A stretch of DNA of 64,000 bases from Solidesulfovibrio aerotolerans. GTDB lineage: Bacteria; Desulfobacterota; Desulfovibrionia; Desulfovibrionales; Desulfovibrionaceae. A model generated the notes under the pieces. That model was given only the letters and a program-made list of their open reading frames with translations. It did not search any database and had not been told where the DNA came from. Each line of letters starts with the position of its first letter. Positions within the stretch are counted from its first letter, which is position 1. A program made the translations under genes and the position numbers. The stretch spans positions 203,017-267,016 of the forward strand of contig NZ_WVUD01000002.1 in NCBI RefSeq assembly GCF_009856865.1, given 5' to 3'. This document shows positions 17,499 to 26,817 of the stretch, piece by piece.

Positions 17499-19637
17499 AT
17501 GTCAAACGCCCTGACCCATCGCACCATTCGTATCCTGCCGCCGGAACTGCAAAATCAGATTGCTGCCGGCGAGGTGGTGGAACGCCCGGCCAGCGTGCTC
17601 AAGGAGTTGGTGGAAAACAGCCTCGACTCCGGGGCCAGCCGCATCGAAGCGGCCATCGAAGGCGGCGGGCGCACTGCGGTTATCATCCACGATGACGGCT
17701 GCGGCATGACGCCCGAAGAGCTGCCCCTGGCACTCACCCGCCACGCCACCAGCAAGATCGCCTCCATGGCCGAACTGGAAACCATCGCCAGCTTCGGTTT
17801 CCGGGGCGAGGCCCTGCCGAGCATCGCCTCGGTGTCGCGTTTTCAGATCACCTCGCGCCACGAGGCCTTTGAGGAAGGCGCGTTTGTCACGGTGGAAAAC
17901 GGCCGCATCGTCGAGCGCGGCCCGGCCGCCCTGGCCAAGGGCACGCGCATCGAGGTGCGCGACCTGTTTGCCGCTGTGCCGGCCCGGCTCAAATTTCTCA
18001 AATCCGAGGCCGTCGAAACCAAACGGGCCACGGAACTGTTCTGCCGGGCAGCGCTCAATCGCCTGGACGTGGCCTTCAAGCTCGCCGTGGGCGGGCGCAC
18101 CGTGCACCGCTTCCCGGCCGGCCAGACCCTGGCCGCCCGGTTGGCCGGCATCTGGCCCCCGGCGGTCATCGACGATCTGTTTCCCCTGGATTACGCCTCC
18201 GACGGCGTGCGGGTCACCGGCCTTCTCGGCAAGCCGCTCAAAGCCCAGGCCAAGGCGGATCGCATGTATTTCTACGTCAACGGCCGCCCGGTCCTGGACC
18301 GGGTGCTGTTGGCCGCCGTGCGCGAAGCCTACAAGGGCCGTCTGTTGGCCCGGGAATACCCCCAGGCCGTTATCTTCATGGAGATCGAGCCGCAGGACCT
18401 CGACGTCAACGTCCATCCGGCCAAGACCGAGGTGCGGTTTCGCGAAGAACAGGCCGTTTTTCTCCATCTGCGTCGGGCGGTGGGTGCGGCCCTGGACAAG
18501 GCCATGGTGCTGCGCGCAGTGCCGGCCCCCCAGCCCTGGGTCAAGGCCGATGGGCAGGCACCGAAATTCTCCAGCCGCCGCGATTTCCTGGACGAACTGG
18601 TGCGCAGCGACGCACCGGCCCCCCATGAGACGACCCCGGCCGGCCCGCGGGCGCACACTGCCGCGAGCGTGGCCGAAGCCCCAGCCGCCCCGCTCACGTC
18701 CTTTTCCGAGACCCTGCCGCCCCTGCCCGGTGCCGACCAAGGGCCGTTGCGGGTGGGGCAAGCGCCGGGGCAGCGTGGAGCAACCCCGGCGGAGCTGCCG
18801 CCAGAATCGCCAAGCCATGCGGCCCAGACAGCGACGGACAGGCCCCATGCGGGCCAGACAGCTTCAGGCCAAGGGTATGCGGACCGGACAGAGCCGGGCC
18901 AAGCCTATCCGGGGCAAACCTATCCGGGCCAGCCGCGGCCGGGCCAAACCCAGACCGGCCAGCCGCGCCATTTCGATCCGCCGGCCGTGGCCCGCCGCGC
19001 CGCCGCCCAAGCCGGCGCCGGGACAGACGACGGGCGGGAAGCAGACGCCCTGCGGGCCAGGACGCCCGAAGAGCTGGAACCGGCCCTGCCGCCCGGGGTG
19101 CGCTATCTGGGCCAGTTCGACGACACCTATCTGATTGTGGATTTCGGCCGGGAGCTGGTGCTGGTGGACCAGCACGCCGCCCACGAACGGGTCATCTACG
19201 CCGCCATGGAGGCCACCGGGTCCCGGGGGCACAGCCGGCCGCTGGGCCTGCCCGTGGAAATGGCTCTGCATCCCTCGGAACAGACCCGGCTGCAAACGCT
19301 TTTTTCCGAACTGCGGGCCATGGGCTTTCTCGTCGAGACGCCGCGACCGGGGGTGGCGGCCATTGTCGGCGCGCCGCCGGGCTTAACCGTCGGCCAGGCC
19401 AAGGAATATCTTGGCGCGGCCCTGGCCGGCCAGTCCAAGTCACTCAATGATCTCTGGGTGCTCATGAGCTGCAAGACGGCCATCAAGGCCGGCACGCGGC
19501 TGACCGACGACGAGGCCGTGGCCCTGTTGGCCCAATGGGCCAAGGCCCCGGAACGCGACTACTGCCCCCATGGCCGGCCGGTGACGGTGCGCTTTGGCCA
19601 GCGCGAAATGGAAAAGATGTTTAAGCGCCGCAAATAG
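17499..19637 (+). CDS. mutL: DNA mismatch repair protein MutL
   Basis: 712-residue GHKL ATPase of mismatch repair. N-terminal motifs QIAAGEVVERPASVLKEL, DDGCGM, RHATSKI, SFGFRGEALPSIA and DVNVHPAKTEVRF are complete. A long linker (about residues 345-520) contains a short tandem repeat of PGQ-type units. The C-terminal dimerisation domain has VDQHAAHERVIY, SCKTAIKAG and CPHGRP, features of MutL proteins with latent nicking endonuclease. However, the second Glu of the DQHA-x2-E-x4-E motif is not in its usual place (Ala-Ala-Met-Glu follows). Start MSNALTHRT at 17499 follows AAGGGGG. Stands as a single gene with a hairpin after it. Confidence 0.96.
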   Translation: MSNALTHRTIRILPPELQNQIAAGEVVERPASVLKELVENSLDSGASRIEAAIEGGGRTAVIIHDDGCGMTPEELPLALTRHATSKIASMAELETIASFGFRGEALPSIASVSRFQITSRHEAFEEGAFVTVENGRIVERGPAALAKGTRIEVRDLFAAVPARLKFLKSEAVETKRATELFCRAALNRLDVAFKLAVGGRTVHRFPAGQTLAARLAGIWPPAVIDDLFPLDYASDGVRVTGLLGKPLKAQAKADRMYFYVNGRPVLDRVLLAAVREAYKGRLLAREYPQAVIFMEIEPQDLDVNVHPAKTEVRFREEQAVFLHLRRAVGAALDKAMVLRAVPAPQPWVKADGQAPKFSSRRDFLDELVRSDAPAPHETTPAGPRAHTAASVAEAPAAPLTSFSETLPPLPGADQGPLRVGQAPGQRGATPAELPPESPSHAAQTATDRPHAGQTASGQGYADRTEPGQAYPGQTYPGQPRPGQTQTGQPRHFDPPAVARRAAAQAGAGTDDGREADALRARTPEELEPALPPGVRYLGQFDDTYLIVDFGRELVLVDQHAAHERVIYAAMEATGSRGHSRPLGLPVEMALHPSEQTRLQTLFSELRAMGFLVETPRPGVAAIVGAPPGLTVGQAKEYLGAALAGQSKSLNDLWVLMSCKTAIKAGTRLTDDEAVALLAQWAKAPERDYCPHGRPVTVRFGQREMEKMFKRRK

Positions 19638-19642
19638 GCCGT

Positions 19643-19690
19643 GGCCTCCTGCCCGGGCCGGGAAAACCCCGCTCGCCCGCGCAGGAGGCC
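19643..19690. terminator. Hairpin after mutL
   Basis: GGCCTCCTGC (19643-19652) pairs with GCAGGAGGCC (19681-19690), with a further CGGGC/GCCCG pairing inside. It sits between the convergent mutL and DsrE-like genes. There is no clear T-run, so terminator strength is uncertain. Confidence 0.55.
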
Positions 19691-19744
19691 GCGTCAATCC
19701 AGCCCCCGCCCGATGGACCAAGAGCCGGACCCGGCTGGGTGCCG

Positions 19745-20095
19745 CTAGAAAATCAGAATCGTATAGCCTTGTTCCGTATAGCCGGCCATGCCCGGATGGC
19801 CGTGCATGTCGTCAAGCAGGACAAGCCCCTCGGCCAGACAGGCCTCCTGGCTGCCGAGCTGATGGGAGCAGGCCCGGCAGGCCCCGGCGAACAGCCCAAG
19901 GGCCTTGGTCTGTTCAAAGAGTCCATGCATGGGATGGGCGGCCTTGGCCAACTCGGCCACAAGCTTGGTCGCCTCCCCTTCCAGCACCACCTTGGCTTCG
20001 TAGCCCTTTTCCCGGTAGTCGATGGCGTTTAACAGCACATGCACAAAACACGACACATTGCCCTGGAAGGCAAAGAGCACGACTTTTTTATCCAC
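19745..20095 (-). CDS. DsrE family protein
   Basis: 116-residue small soluble protein of the DsrE/DsrF fold: VVLFAFQGNVSCFVHVLLNA at the start, EGEATKLV, a GACRACSHQLGSQEACLAEG segment with three cysteines, and a final GYTEQGYTILIF strand. DsrE-like proteins carry sulfur atoms or sense redox state; the cysteine-rich loop makes sulfur transfer plausible but unproven. GTG at 20095 is chosen because AAAGGAG lies seven bases upstream; the frame reaches TTG at 20116. It follows the SagB-type gene by 38 bases on the same strand, so they are likely co-transcribed. Confidence 0.8.
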   Translation of the reverse strand: MDKKVVLFAFQGNVSCFVHVLLNAIDYREKGYEAKVVLEGEATKLVAELAKAAHPMHGLFEQTKALGLFAGACRACSHQLGSQEACLAEGLVLLDDMHGHPGMAGYTEQGYTILIF

Positions 20096-20133
20096 GGTTT
20101 TCTCCTTTGCGGCCAAAGACCCGGCAGCAGTCC

Positions 20134-20877
<744 letters not shown>

Positions 20878-20996
20878 AGGCGCTCCCGGCGTCTCGCCTG
20901 CCACTGCTGCGCGTCCTTTATCTGTCGGCGTGCCGTCGCCCATCTCGTGTGGCGTTCGCTCATTGCCGCTATGGTTATCCAAGCATTAACACGTTA

Positions 20997-21051
20997 AATT
21001 TATTATTTTTATTCACAAAAAAAACATAAATGTTTTTTTGTGAACGCGACA
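20997..21051 (-). repeat. AT-rich palindromic 3' element, copy A (likely terminator of korB)
   Basis: A 55-base AT-rich block within GC-rich DNA. TTCACAAAAAAA and TTTTTTTGTGAA flank a CATAAATG centre, forming a long hairpin. On the minus strand it follows the korB stop at once and ends in a T-rich tail (TGAATAAAAATAATAAA), which suits termination. A second copy at 45501-45556 is almost identical. Confidence 0.8.
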
Positions 21052-21891
21052 CTAGGCATACCCGGCCAGGATATCGGCCAAAGCGGCCTTGTCCGGCTCC
21101 TGTACAGCCAGAGGCGTCGGCGGCAAGGGGCCAAACGCCGGCCGGTCGCTTTTCCAGAGCACGCCCAGGGGAATGCGCTCGCCAAATTCCATGGCCCGGG
21201 CCAAAGCCGCCTGGCGGTCGGTGGGATCATGCTCCTCGCCAAGCCGGTAGCAGCGCTCCTTATACCACGCATAGGTGTTGACCTTGTTAAAGGAAACGCA
21301 GGGCTGGAGCACATCAATCAGCGAAAACCCGGGATGGCGCACGGCGGCAACAATCAGCCCGGTCAGATGCTCGATGTCGCCGGAAAAGCCCCGGGCCACA
21401 AAGCCCGCGTCCATGGTCACGGCCACGGCCAAAGGATTAAAGGCAGCCGACGGCGCGCCGTGGGGCTGGGTCTTGGTTTTCTGGCCCTTGGGCGTGGTCG
21501 GACTGGCTTGCCCTTTGGTCAGGCCATAAATCTGGTTGTCGTGAACGATGGCGGTGATGTCGATATTGCGCCGCACTGTGGCCAGGAAGTGGTTGCCGCC
21601 TTCGCCGTAGGAGCAGCCGTCGCCGGATTCGGCCAGGACGGTCAGTTCGGGATTGGCCAGCTTGATACCCGTGGCCGCCGGCAGGGAACGGCCGTGCAGC
21701 CCGTTAAAGACATTGACCCGGATATAATGCGGCGCCTTGGCCGCCTGTCCGATACCCGAGGAGAAAACCACCTTGTGGGGCGGCAGGCCAAGCTCGGTCA
21801 GGGCCGCAACGACCGCTGTTCGGATGGAGAAATTGCCGCAACCCGGGCACCAGGCCGTTTCGAATGCGCCGTACGAATTTGCCGTGGTCAT
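21052..21891 (-). CDS. korB: 2-oxoacid:ferredoxin oxidoreductase, beta subunit
   Basis: 279-residue thiamine-diphosphate subunit. WCPGCGNFSIRTAVV gives two iron-sulfur cysteines; SSGIGQAAKAPHYI and NGLHGRSLPAATGIKLANP follow. The TPP/Mg motif is ESGDGCSYGEGGNHF with NQIYGLTKGQASPT, and a later LQPCVSFNK adds a cluster cysteine. The order and length match KorB/OorB-type subunits. It probably oxidises 2-oxoglutarate or a related 2-oxoacid to acyl-CoA with ferredoxin as acceptor. Start ATG overlaps the alpha-subunit stop (ATGA), showing translational coupling. Confidence 0.92.
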   Translation of the reverse strand: MTTANSYGAFETAWCPGCGNFSIRTAVVAALTELGLPPHKVVFSSGIGQAAKAPHYIRVNVFNGLHGRSLPAATGIKLANPELTVLAESGDGCSYGEGGNHFLATVRRNIDITAIVHDNQIYGLTKGQASPTTPKGQKTKTQPHGAPSAAFNPLAVAVTMDAGFVARGFSGDIEHLTGLIVAAVRHPGFSLIDVLQPCVSFNKVNTYAWYKERCYRLGEEHDPTDRQAALARAMEFGERIPLGVLWKSDRPAFGPLPPTPLAVQEPDKAALADILAGYA

Positions 21892-23582
21892 TGGCCTGCC
21901 TCCGTGAGCCTGTCCAGGATAAAGGCCGCCGTGAACGGCAGCCCGTCGTAGCGCCTGACCAGGGCATTAAATACAAAGCCCGTCTCCCGGCGAATGAGCC
22001 GGGCCAGTTGGCCGGCACAATTGCCTTCCACCATGACCGTGCGCCGGGCCGCTGCCAATGTTGGCAAAAAGGCATCCGGGACCAGCGGCCAGACCTGGCT
22101 GAAATGGAGCACGCAGGCCGCCTCGCCGCGCTCGCGCAAGACCTCGGCCGCTTCCAGGGCCGCCCCCAGGGTGGAGCCCCAGCAGGCCAGCAGCGTGGCC
22201 CCGGCCGGATCGCCGTACACATCCGGCGGCAATGCGGCCTGGGCCAGCCCGTCGGCTTTGCGCAGGCGCTTGTCCTGCATGGTCACGCGCACGGCCAAAT
22301 CCTCGGTCAGATGCCCGTCCGGGGTGTGCTCGTCGCTGTCCAGGACCACAAGTCCTTCGGTGAAACCGGGCAGCAGACGCGGCGAAACACCCGAGGGCGT
22401 GACCGCGTAGCGTTCGTACCCGGCCGTATCGTCCACATGGGTCAGCGGCCGGACAACCGGCGGCAGGGCGGTCAAATCGAAGGGGGCCACATCGCGCAAG
22501 GAATCGGCCAGAAACTGGTCGGTGAGCACAAACACCGGGGACTGGAACCGCTCGGCCGTGTCCACGGCCCGATAGGCCAGATGAAAGCACTGGCTCAGAT
22601 CGCCCGGAGCGAAAATGGCCCGGGGAAATTCGCCGTGCCCGGCGTAGAGCACCAGATCAAGATCGGCCTGCTCGGTGCGGGTGGGCAATCCGGTGGCCGG
22701 GCCGGGGCGCTGGGCCACGACGACCACGACCGGGGTTTCGAGCATGCCGGCCAGGGACACCCCCTCGACCATCAGCGCAAAGCCGCCGCCCGCCGTGGAA
22801 ACCAGCGGCCGGGCTCCGGCCGACGACGCGCCAAGGGCCATGATGATGGCCGCGATCTCGTCTTCGGCCTGCTCCACGACAACGCCCATGGCGTCGGCCT
22901 GATCAATGATTGTCTGGACCACGGAAGTGCCCGGGGTCATGGGATAAAAGGAGCAGAAATTGACGCCGGCAGCCAGCGCGCCCAAAGCCAGGGCCTCGTT
23001 GCCATTCAGCATCAAACGGGAGCCGGTCTTGGCCGGCGGGGCCGGACAGGCAAAGGCGGCGTTCTGGGCGGCGGTCCAGTCCATGGCCGCGGCAAAAACC
23101 GCCAGATTGGCGGCAATGACCGCTTCGCCCTTGTGGGCGAATTTCTCCCGGATCAGCCCGGTGATCCAGGCCGGATCAAGGCAGAGCAGCGCCCCGAGCA
23201 CACCGAGGGCGGCCATGTTTTCATAGAGCGGCTTGGGGCACAGGTTTTTGTAGGGGATGCCCAGACCGGGCGCACCGTCAAGGCCGGTCGCGGCATCGGC
23301 CAGCACCAGGGCGCGCGCCGAGAGTTTGCTGCGGTGGATGGAGAGTGTTTCGGCGGAAAGCGCCACCAGCAGATCGATGGAATCGGTTGGGGCGCTCACA
23401 CGCTCGGGGTCCAGGCGGATGGCAAAGGTGTTGTGCCCGCCCCGCACGCGCGACTGGTAGTCCTGGGTAACGACAATGGCGTAGCCGGCCCGGATAAGCG
23501 CCCGGGCCAGAAATTCGCCCACGGTGACCAGTCCCTGGCCGGCCGCGCCGCCGATGACGATGTTGACGGATACAGCAGCCAT
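21888..23582 (-). CDS. korA: 2-oxoacid:ferredoxin oxidoreductase, fused gamma-alpha subunit
   Basis: 564-residue subunit. Residues 1 to about 190 form the gamma domain (VNIVIGGAAGQGLVTVGEFL, QDYQSRVRGGHNTFAIRL). The rest is the alpha (pyrimidine-binding) domain with FYPMTPGTSVVQ, EQAEDEIAAIIMALGAS, STAGGGFALMVEG and AQRPGPATGLPTRTEQADL. This fusion is typical of KorA/OorA-type enzymes in anaerobes. Start MAAVSVNIV at 23582 has GGGAG seven bases upstream; the longer frame to 23669 runs through the terminator of the upstream genes. Forms a two-gene operon with korB, coupled by a 4-base overlap. Confidence 0.92.
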   Translation of the reverse strand: MAAVSVNIVIGGAAGQGLVTVGEFLARALIRAGYAIVVTQDYQSRVRGGHNTFAIRLDPERVSAPTDSIDLLVALSAETLSIHRSKLSARALVLADAATGLDGAPGLGIPYKNLCPKPLYENMAALGVLGALLCLDPAWITGLIREKFAHKGEAVIAANLAVFAAAMDWTAAQNAAFACPAPPAKTGSRLMLNGNEALALGALAAGVNFCSFYPMTPGTSVVQTIIDQADAMGVVVEQAEDEIAAIIMALGASSAGARPLVSTAGGGFALMVEGVSLAGMLETPVVVVVAQRPGPATGLPTRTEQADLDLVLYAGHGEFPRAIFAPGDLSQCFHLAYRAVDTAERFQSPVFVLTDQFLADSLRDVAPFDLTALPPVVRPLTHVDDTAGYERYAVTPSGVSPRLLPGFTEGLVVLDSDEHTPDGHLTEDLAVRVTMQDKRLRKADGLAQAALPPDVYGDPAGATLLACWGSTLGAALEAAEVLRERGEAACVLHFSQVWPLVPDAFLPTLAAARRTVMVEGNCAGQLARLIRRETGFVFNALVRRYDGLPFTAAFILDRLTEAGQ

Positions 23583-23598
23583 ACACACTCCCTGTCGG

Positions 23599-23635
23599 CA
23601 AAAAAACAGGCCGCCCACGCCGGGCGCGGGCGGCC
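23599..23635 (-). terminator. Intrinsic terminator of the dfx-ftn transcript
   Basis: On the minus strand GGCCGCCC and GGGCGGCC form an 8-bp stem followed by TGTTTTTTT. It lies between the ferritin stop and the korA start and separates the two transcription units. Confidence 0.85.
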
Positions 23636-23674
23636 AATGGCTTTCCCCTGCGTCCTCAAAGGGGCGCAAGGGCT

Positions 23675-24184
23675 TTAGGCAGTGACCGGCGGGACGAACA
23701 CCCGAGCAGCCAGATCCTTGTCGAGCATAAACGCGCCGCCAGACGTCTGGTCCACCAGCTTTAACTTGGAGATGACGTCAGCAACACTGGACTCTTCTTC
23801 CACCTGCTCGTCGATAAACCACTTGAGAAACGAGGCCGTGCCGTGGTCGCGCTCCTCAAGGGCCATATCCATGAGCCGATAGATGCGGGCGGTAACGCCT
23901 TGCTCGTGGTCCAGCGCGTCTTCAAAGACGGCCAGCGGCGAGGCCCAGTCATGGGGGGGCGCGTCGATGGCCTGCAAAATGACCCGGCCGCCGCGCTCCA
24001 CAATGTAATTATAGAACTTCTGGGCGTGGAACTTCTCCTCCTGGTCCTGCACATGCAGCCAGTTGGCAAAGCCCATCAGGCCCTTCTCCTCGAAGTAGGT
24101 GGCCATGGAGACATACAGGTAGGCGGAGTAAAGCTCCCAATGTACCTGATCGTTGAGAGCCTTTTCCATAGATTTCGACAGCAT
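23675..24184 (-). CDS. ftn: Ferritin
   Basis: 169-residue non-haem ferritin: four-helix bundle with ferroxidase residues in NDQVHWELYSAYLYVSMATY (Glu), VQDQEEKFHAQKFYNYI (Glu, His) and a later WFIDEQVEEESSV. It stores iron and removes Fe(II) that would feed Fenton chemistry. Start MLSKSMEKAL at 24184 with AAAGGAC in the tail of the upstream gene; only two bases separate it from the dfx stop, so the pair is co-translated. Works logically with superoxide reductase in oxygen defence. Confidence 0.95.
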   Translation of the reverse strand: MLSKSMEKALNDQVHWELYSAYLYVSMATYFEEKGLMGFANWLHVQDQEEKFHAQKFYNYIVERGGRVILQAIDAPPHDWASPLAVFEDALDHEQGVTARIYRLMDMALEERDHGTASFLKWFIDEQVEEESSVADVISKLKLVDQTSGGAFMLDKDLAARVFVPPVTA

Positions 24185-24186
24185 TG

Positions 24187-24564
24187 TTAGTCCTTTTTCC
24201 ACAGTCCGTGCAGGTTGCAGTACTCACGGGCGGTAACCGTGGCCGCCTCAATACAGAACTTGGCCTCGGGAGCCTCGCCCGGCTTTAAAAAGGCCCGGTA
24301 GGCCTTGCCGTCGGCGATCAGCTCGATCCACTCGATGTAATGCTTTTCTTCCATGGGGTGGGCCACGGCACCGACCTTGACCAGATAGCCGCCGTCGATT
24401 TTTTCAATGACCGGGACGTGTTTTTCCTTGGCGGCGTCCACGGTATTCTCGGTCATCAGCTTCATGGGCGCGCCGCAGCAGACCAACTCGCCTTCCCCGG
24501 CATGGAGGACTTCGATGATGTTGCCGCACGCTTCACACTTGTAGATTTCCAGTTGTTTAGCCAT
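24187..24564 (-). CDS. dfx: Desulfoferrodoxin (2Fe superoxide reductase)
   Basis: 125-residue protein that reduces superoxide to hydrogen peroxide without releasing oxygen. The desulforedoxin domain binds centre I through Cys10, Cys13, Cys29 and Cys30 ([15 protein letters not shown]). The SOR domain provides His/Cys ligands of centre II in [24 protein letters not shown] and [10 protein letters not shown]. Glu-Lys in the EKHVPV loop matches the catalytic loop. Strong AAAGGAG precedes the ATG. First gene of the dfx-ftn operon; the 217-base gap upstream is shared with the divergent proline-rich gene. Confidence 0.97.
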   Translation of the reverse strand: MAKQLEIYKCEACGNIIEVLHAGEGELVCCGAPMKLMTENTVDAAKEKHVPVIEKIDGGYLVKVGAVAHPMEEKHYIEWIELIADGKAYRAFLKPGEAPEAKFCIEAATVTAREYCNLHGLWKKD

Positions 24565-24781
24565 GTCGTATACTCCTTTAAGTCCCCGATGGATTTATCC
24601 GTGGCTGGTTGGGTCGGGGTGGCCCAAACCGTCGGTGACGAGCAACGCAATCTCGTCCTATAAAACACTTCCGGGGGCGATAGGCAACCCCTGCGGCGGC
24701 AAGAGAGTGCTGCCGCTGTAAAGATTTACCCGGATTGGCCGATGAATAAGGCACGGGGAGCGTCCCGGGGAGGAAATCGCC

Positions 24782-25222
24782 ATGTCCGTCATTCGAGCCT
24801 TTGCCGCCATACTGGCCCTTGTGTTCTTCGTTGCCGCCACCGAGCTCGGCCGGCCGGAGACGGCCGTTGCCGGCATGCCGGCTCCTCTTCCGACCACGCT
24901 CACCATCCGCGACGCCTCCCAACCGCCGACCCCTTCCACGCCGGCCAAGCCCTTTGTGTCCCGGCCGGTCAGACAGAAATCAAAACGCGCCAGAAAGCCC
25001 AGACGCCCGGTCGCGCCGCCCAAGTCGCAACAGCCTTCGGGCCTTGCGCCGGCCGACAAAAACCCCACCGCGCCCAAGCTCGAACAGCGATATCAGGCTC
25101 CCACCGAGTCCATCTATCCTCTTGAGCCCGAACCGGCCCCGGCCCCGACCCCGGCCAAGGCCCCGGAACCCAAGCCGGCACCGGCCGCCTTCCCGCCCGA
25201 ACCGGCCCCGGCGAAAAAATAA
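24782..25222 (+). CDS. Exported proline-rich protein, function unknown
   Basis: 146 residues: a hydrophobic signal segment (FAAILALVFFVAATELG) followed by a Pro/Ala/Lys-rich, probably disordered chain with basic (RQKSKRARKPRRP) and then Glu-Pro repeats (EPEPAPAPTPAKAPEPKPAP). It looks like a wall- or membrane-spanning spacer of the TonB type, but no globular domain is present. GGGGAGGAAATCGCC precedes ATG 24782. Ten bases separate it from the FlgO-like gene, so the two form an operon. Confidence 0.7.
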   Translation: MSVIRAFAAILALVFFVAATELGRPETAVAGMPAPLPTTLTIRDASQPPTPSTPAKPFVSRPVRQKSKRARKPRRPVAPPKSQQPSGLAPADKNPTAPKLEQRYQAPTESIYPLEPEPAPAPTPAKAPEPKPAPAAFPPEPAPAKK

Positions 25223-25232
25223 GGAGACCGCC

Positions 25233-25895
25233 ATGAAGCGCTTCCCCCCCTTGCCTCTGCTCCCCCTGGTGCTGGCGGCGCTGCTCTCCCCCATGCTCAT
25301 GGGGGCGCTGTGCGGCTCGGGCAAAACCCCGCCCCCGCCCCAGTATCCCGATGTGGCCATGGCCATGGCTGCCGATCTCGACCGCCAGCTCGGCCCGCGC
25401 CTGGGCATGGGCACGGCCAACAACAGCCGGGGACTCTACTGGCTGGTCATCACCACGCCGGCCGACTTGAACAATCTGGAAAAAGCCTCGCCGCTCTCGC
25501 GCCTTGTGGGCCAGGAACTCTACGCCGCCTTTGTCGGCCTTGGCTACAATGTCCAGGAAATCCGCAAGGCCAGCGACATCATTTTCAACCGCAGCCAGGG
25601 AGAATTCATCCTCACCCGCGACACCAGGGCCCTGGCCACCAAGCGGGCCACGGCAACCCTGGTCCTGGCCGGCACCTACAGCGTGACCCCGGGCGGCGTG
25701 CGCTTTAATCTTGAAGTCATCGACGCCCGCAACAACAATATCATTGCCGCCTCCAGCCGCACCCTGCCCATGGACGCAACCGTCGGGGCCATGGCCGGCA
25801 TGAGTCCCACGGCCTTTGTCGCGCCCACGGTTTCCACCACCGATCCGGCCAGCTTCGAGCGGGAAATGACCCCGTACATGAGCCGCCACTGGTAA
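25233..25895 (+). CDS. FlgO-family outer membrane protein
   Basis: 220 residues with an N-terminal export signal (LLPLVLAALLSPMLMGALCG; the Cys is not in a standard lipobox). A FlgO-type domain follows: LDRQLGPRLG, LYWLVITTPADLNNLEKAS, SRLVGQELYAAFVGLGYNVQE, and GEFILTRDTRALATKRATA. FlgO is known in Vibrio as an outer-membrane protein affecting flagellar stability; relatives occur widely as putative lipoproteins. Start supported by AAGGAGACCGCC. Terminated by the strong hairpin at 25901-25934. Confidence 0.8.
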   Translation: MKRFPPLPLLPLVLAALLSPMLMGALCGSGKTPPPPQYPDVAMAMAADLDRQLGPRLGMGTANNSRGLYWLVITTPADLNNLEKASPLSRLVGQELYAAFVGLGYNVQEIRKASDIIFNRSQGEFILTRDTRALATKRATATLVLAGTYSVTPGGVRFNLEVIDARNNNIIAASSRTLPMDATVGAMAGMSPTAFVAPTVSTTDPASFEREMTPYMSRHW

Positions 25896-25900
25896 CCCTT

Positions 25901-25934
25901 CGTGGTTTGGGCCGGCGGGCCGGCCCAAACCACG
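25901..25934 (+). terminator. Strong hairpin after the FlgO-like gene
   Basis: CGTGGTTTGGGCCGG pairs with CCGGCCCAAACCACG, a perfect 15-bp stem with a 4-base loop, six bases after the stop codon. It lacks a T-run but its stability and position indicate transcription termination or 3' protection. Confidence 0.7.
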
Positions 25935-26032
25935 GATCCGGACGACGGGCCGGACGACGCTTTGCGCGGCTTGCCAGGAGCGCCGCCATCCCCTATCGTC
26001 GGTGACCATACTGGTCTCGTAAGGATGGCAGC

Positions 26033-26815
26033 ATGACCGACCACCGTCACGTCCTTGTCGTTGAGGACAGCCGCGTTCAGGCCAAAATCATTTCCCAGCA
26101 CATTGCCGGGCGCACGCCCTTCCCAACCATCGTGGCCCACAGTCTGGCCGAGGCCGAAGAGGCCATGACCCAACAGCGCGAAGCCATCTTCGTGGCCATT
26201 CTCGACCGCAACCTGCCGGATGATCCCGAGGGGCGCATCGTGCCCCTGGCCAAATCCCTGGGCATCCCGGCGGTGGTCATGACGGCCAGTTTTTCCGAAG
26301 AGCTGCGCAAACGCCTGCTTGAAGACAATGTGGTGGATTATTTCATTAAGACCATGGCCGAGATGGAGGCTCTGGAACGGCTGATCGAGCGTTTGTACAA
26401 AAACCAGTTCGTGCGCGCCCTGGTGGTCGATGATTCCAAGTTGTTCCGCACGCGCCTGACCGGTCTTCTGGCCAATCTCAATATTGAAGCCCTGGTGGCC
26501 GAAGACGGCCGGGGAGCCCTGGAGACACTGGCCCAAAACGACGACGTGCGTCTGGTCATTACCGACTACAACATGCCGCATCTCGACGGTTTCGGACTTA
26601 TCGAGGAAATCCGCACCACCAAGTCCAAAGAGCGGCTGGCCATTATCGGCGTCTCAGCCGAGGGCGGCGGCCAGACCGTGCGTTTTCTCAAGGTCGGGGC
26701 CAACGACTTTCTGGTCAAGCCGGTTGAAGTCGAGGAATTCACCTGCCGGGTGCATATGCAGCTCGACATCCTCGATATGGTGCAACATTTTCGGGAACTG
26801 TGCACCAAAGACTAG
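26033..26815 (+). CDS. Response regulator with two receiver domains
   Basis: 260 residues made of two REC domains and no output domain. REC1 (about 5-125): VLVVEDSRVQAKII, phosphoacceptor Asp in VAILDRNLPDD, Thr in VVMTAS. REC2 (about 130-255): ALVVDDSKLFRTRLTGLL, Asp in LVITDYNMPHLDG, Lys in FLVKPVEV. Both acidic pockets and acceptor sites look intact. Such proteins act as phosphate relays or sinks, or bind partners directly. It ends two bases before pbpC, suggesting co-transcription, though a functional link is not obvious. Confidence 0.88.
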   Translation: MTDHRHVLVVEDSRVQAKIISQHIAGRTPFPTIVAHSLAEAEEAMTQQREAIFVAILDRNLPDDPEGRIVPLAKSLGIPAVVMTASFSEELRKRLLEDNVVDYFIKTMAEMEALERLIERLYKNQFVRALVVDDSKLFRTRLTGLLANLNIEALVAEDGRGALETLAQNDDVRLVITDYNMPHLDGFGLIEEIRTTKSKERLAIIGVSAEGGGQTVRFLKVGANDFLVKPVEVEEFTCRVHMQLDILDMVQHFRELCTKD

Positions 26816-26817
26816 CC

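Noticed and set aside
24801..25232. Upstream extension of the FlgO-like frame
   Set aside because: It lies in another frame across the proline-rich gene; AAGGAG before ATG 25233 and a signal peptide there fix the start.
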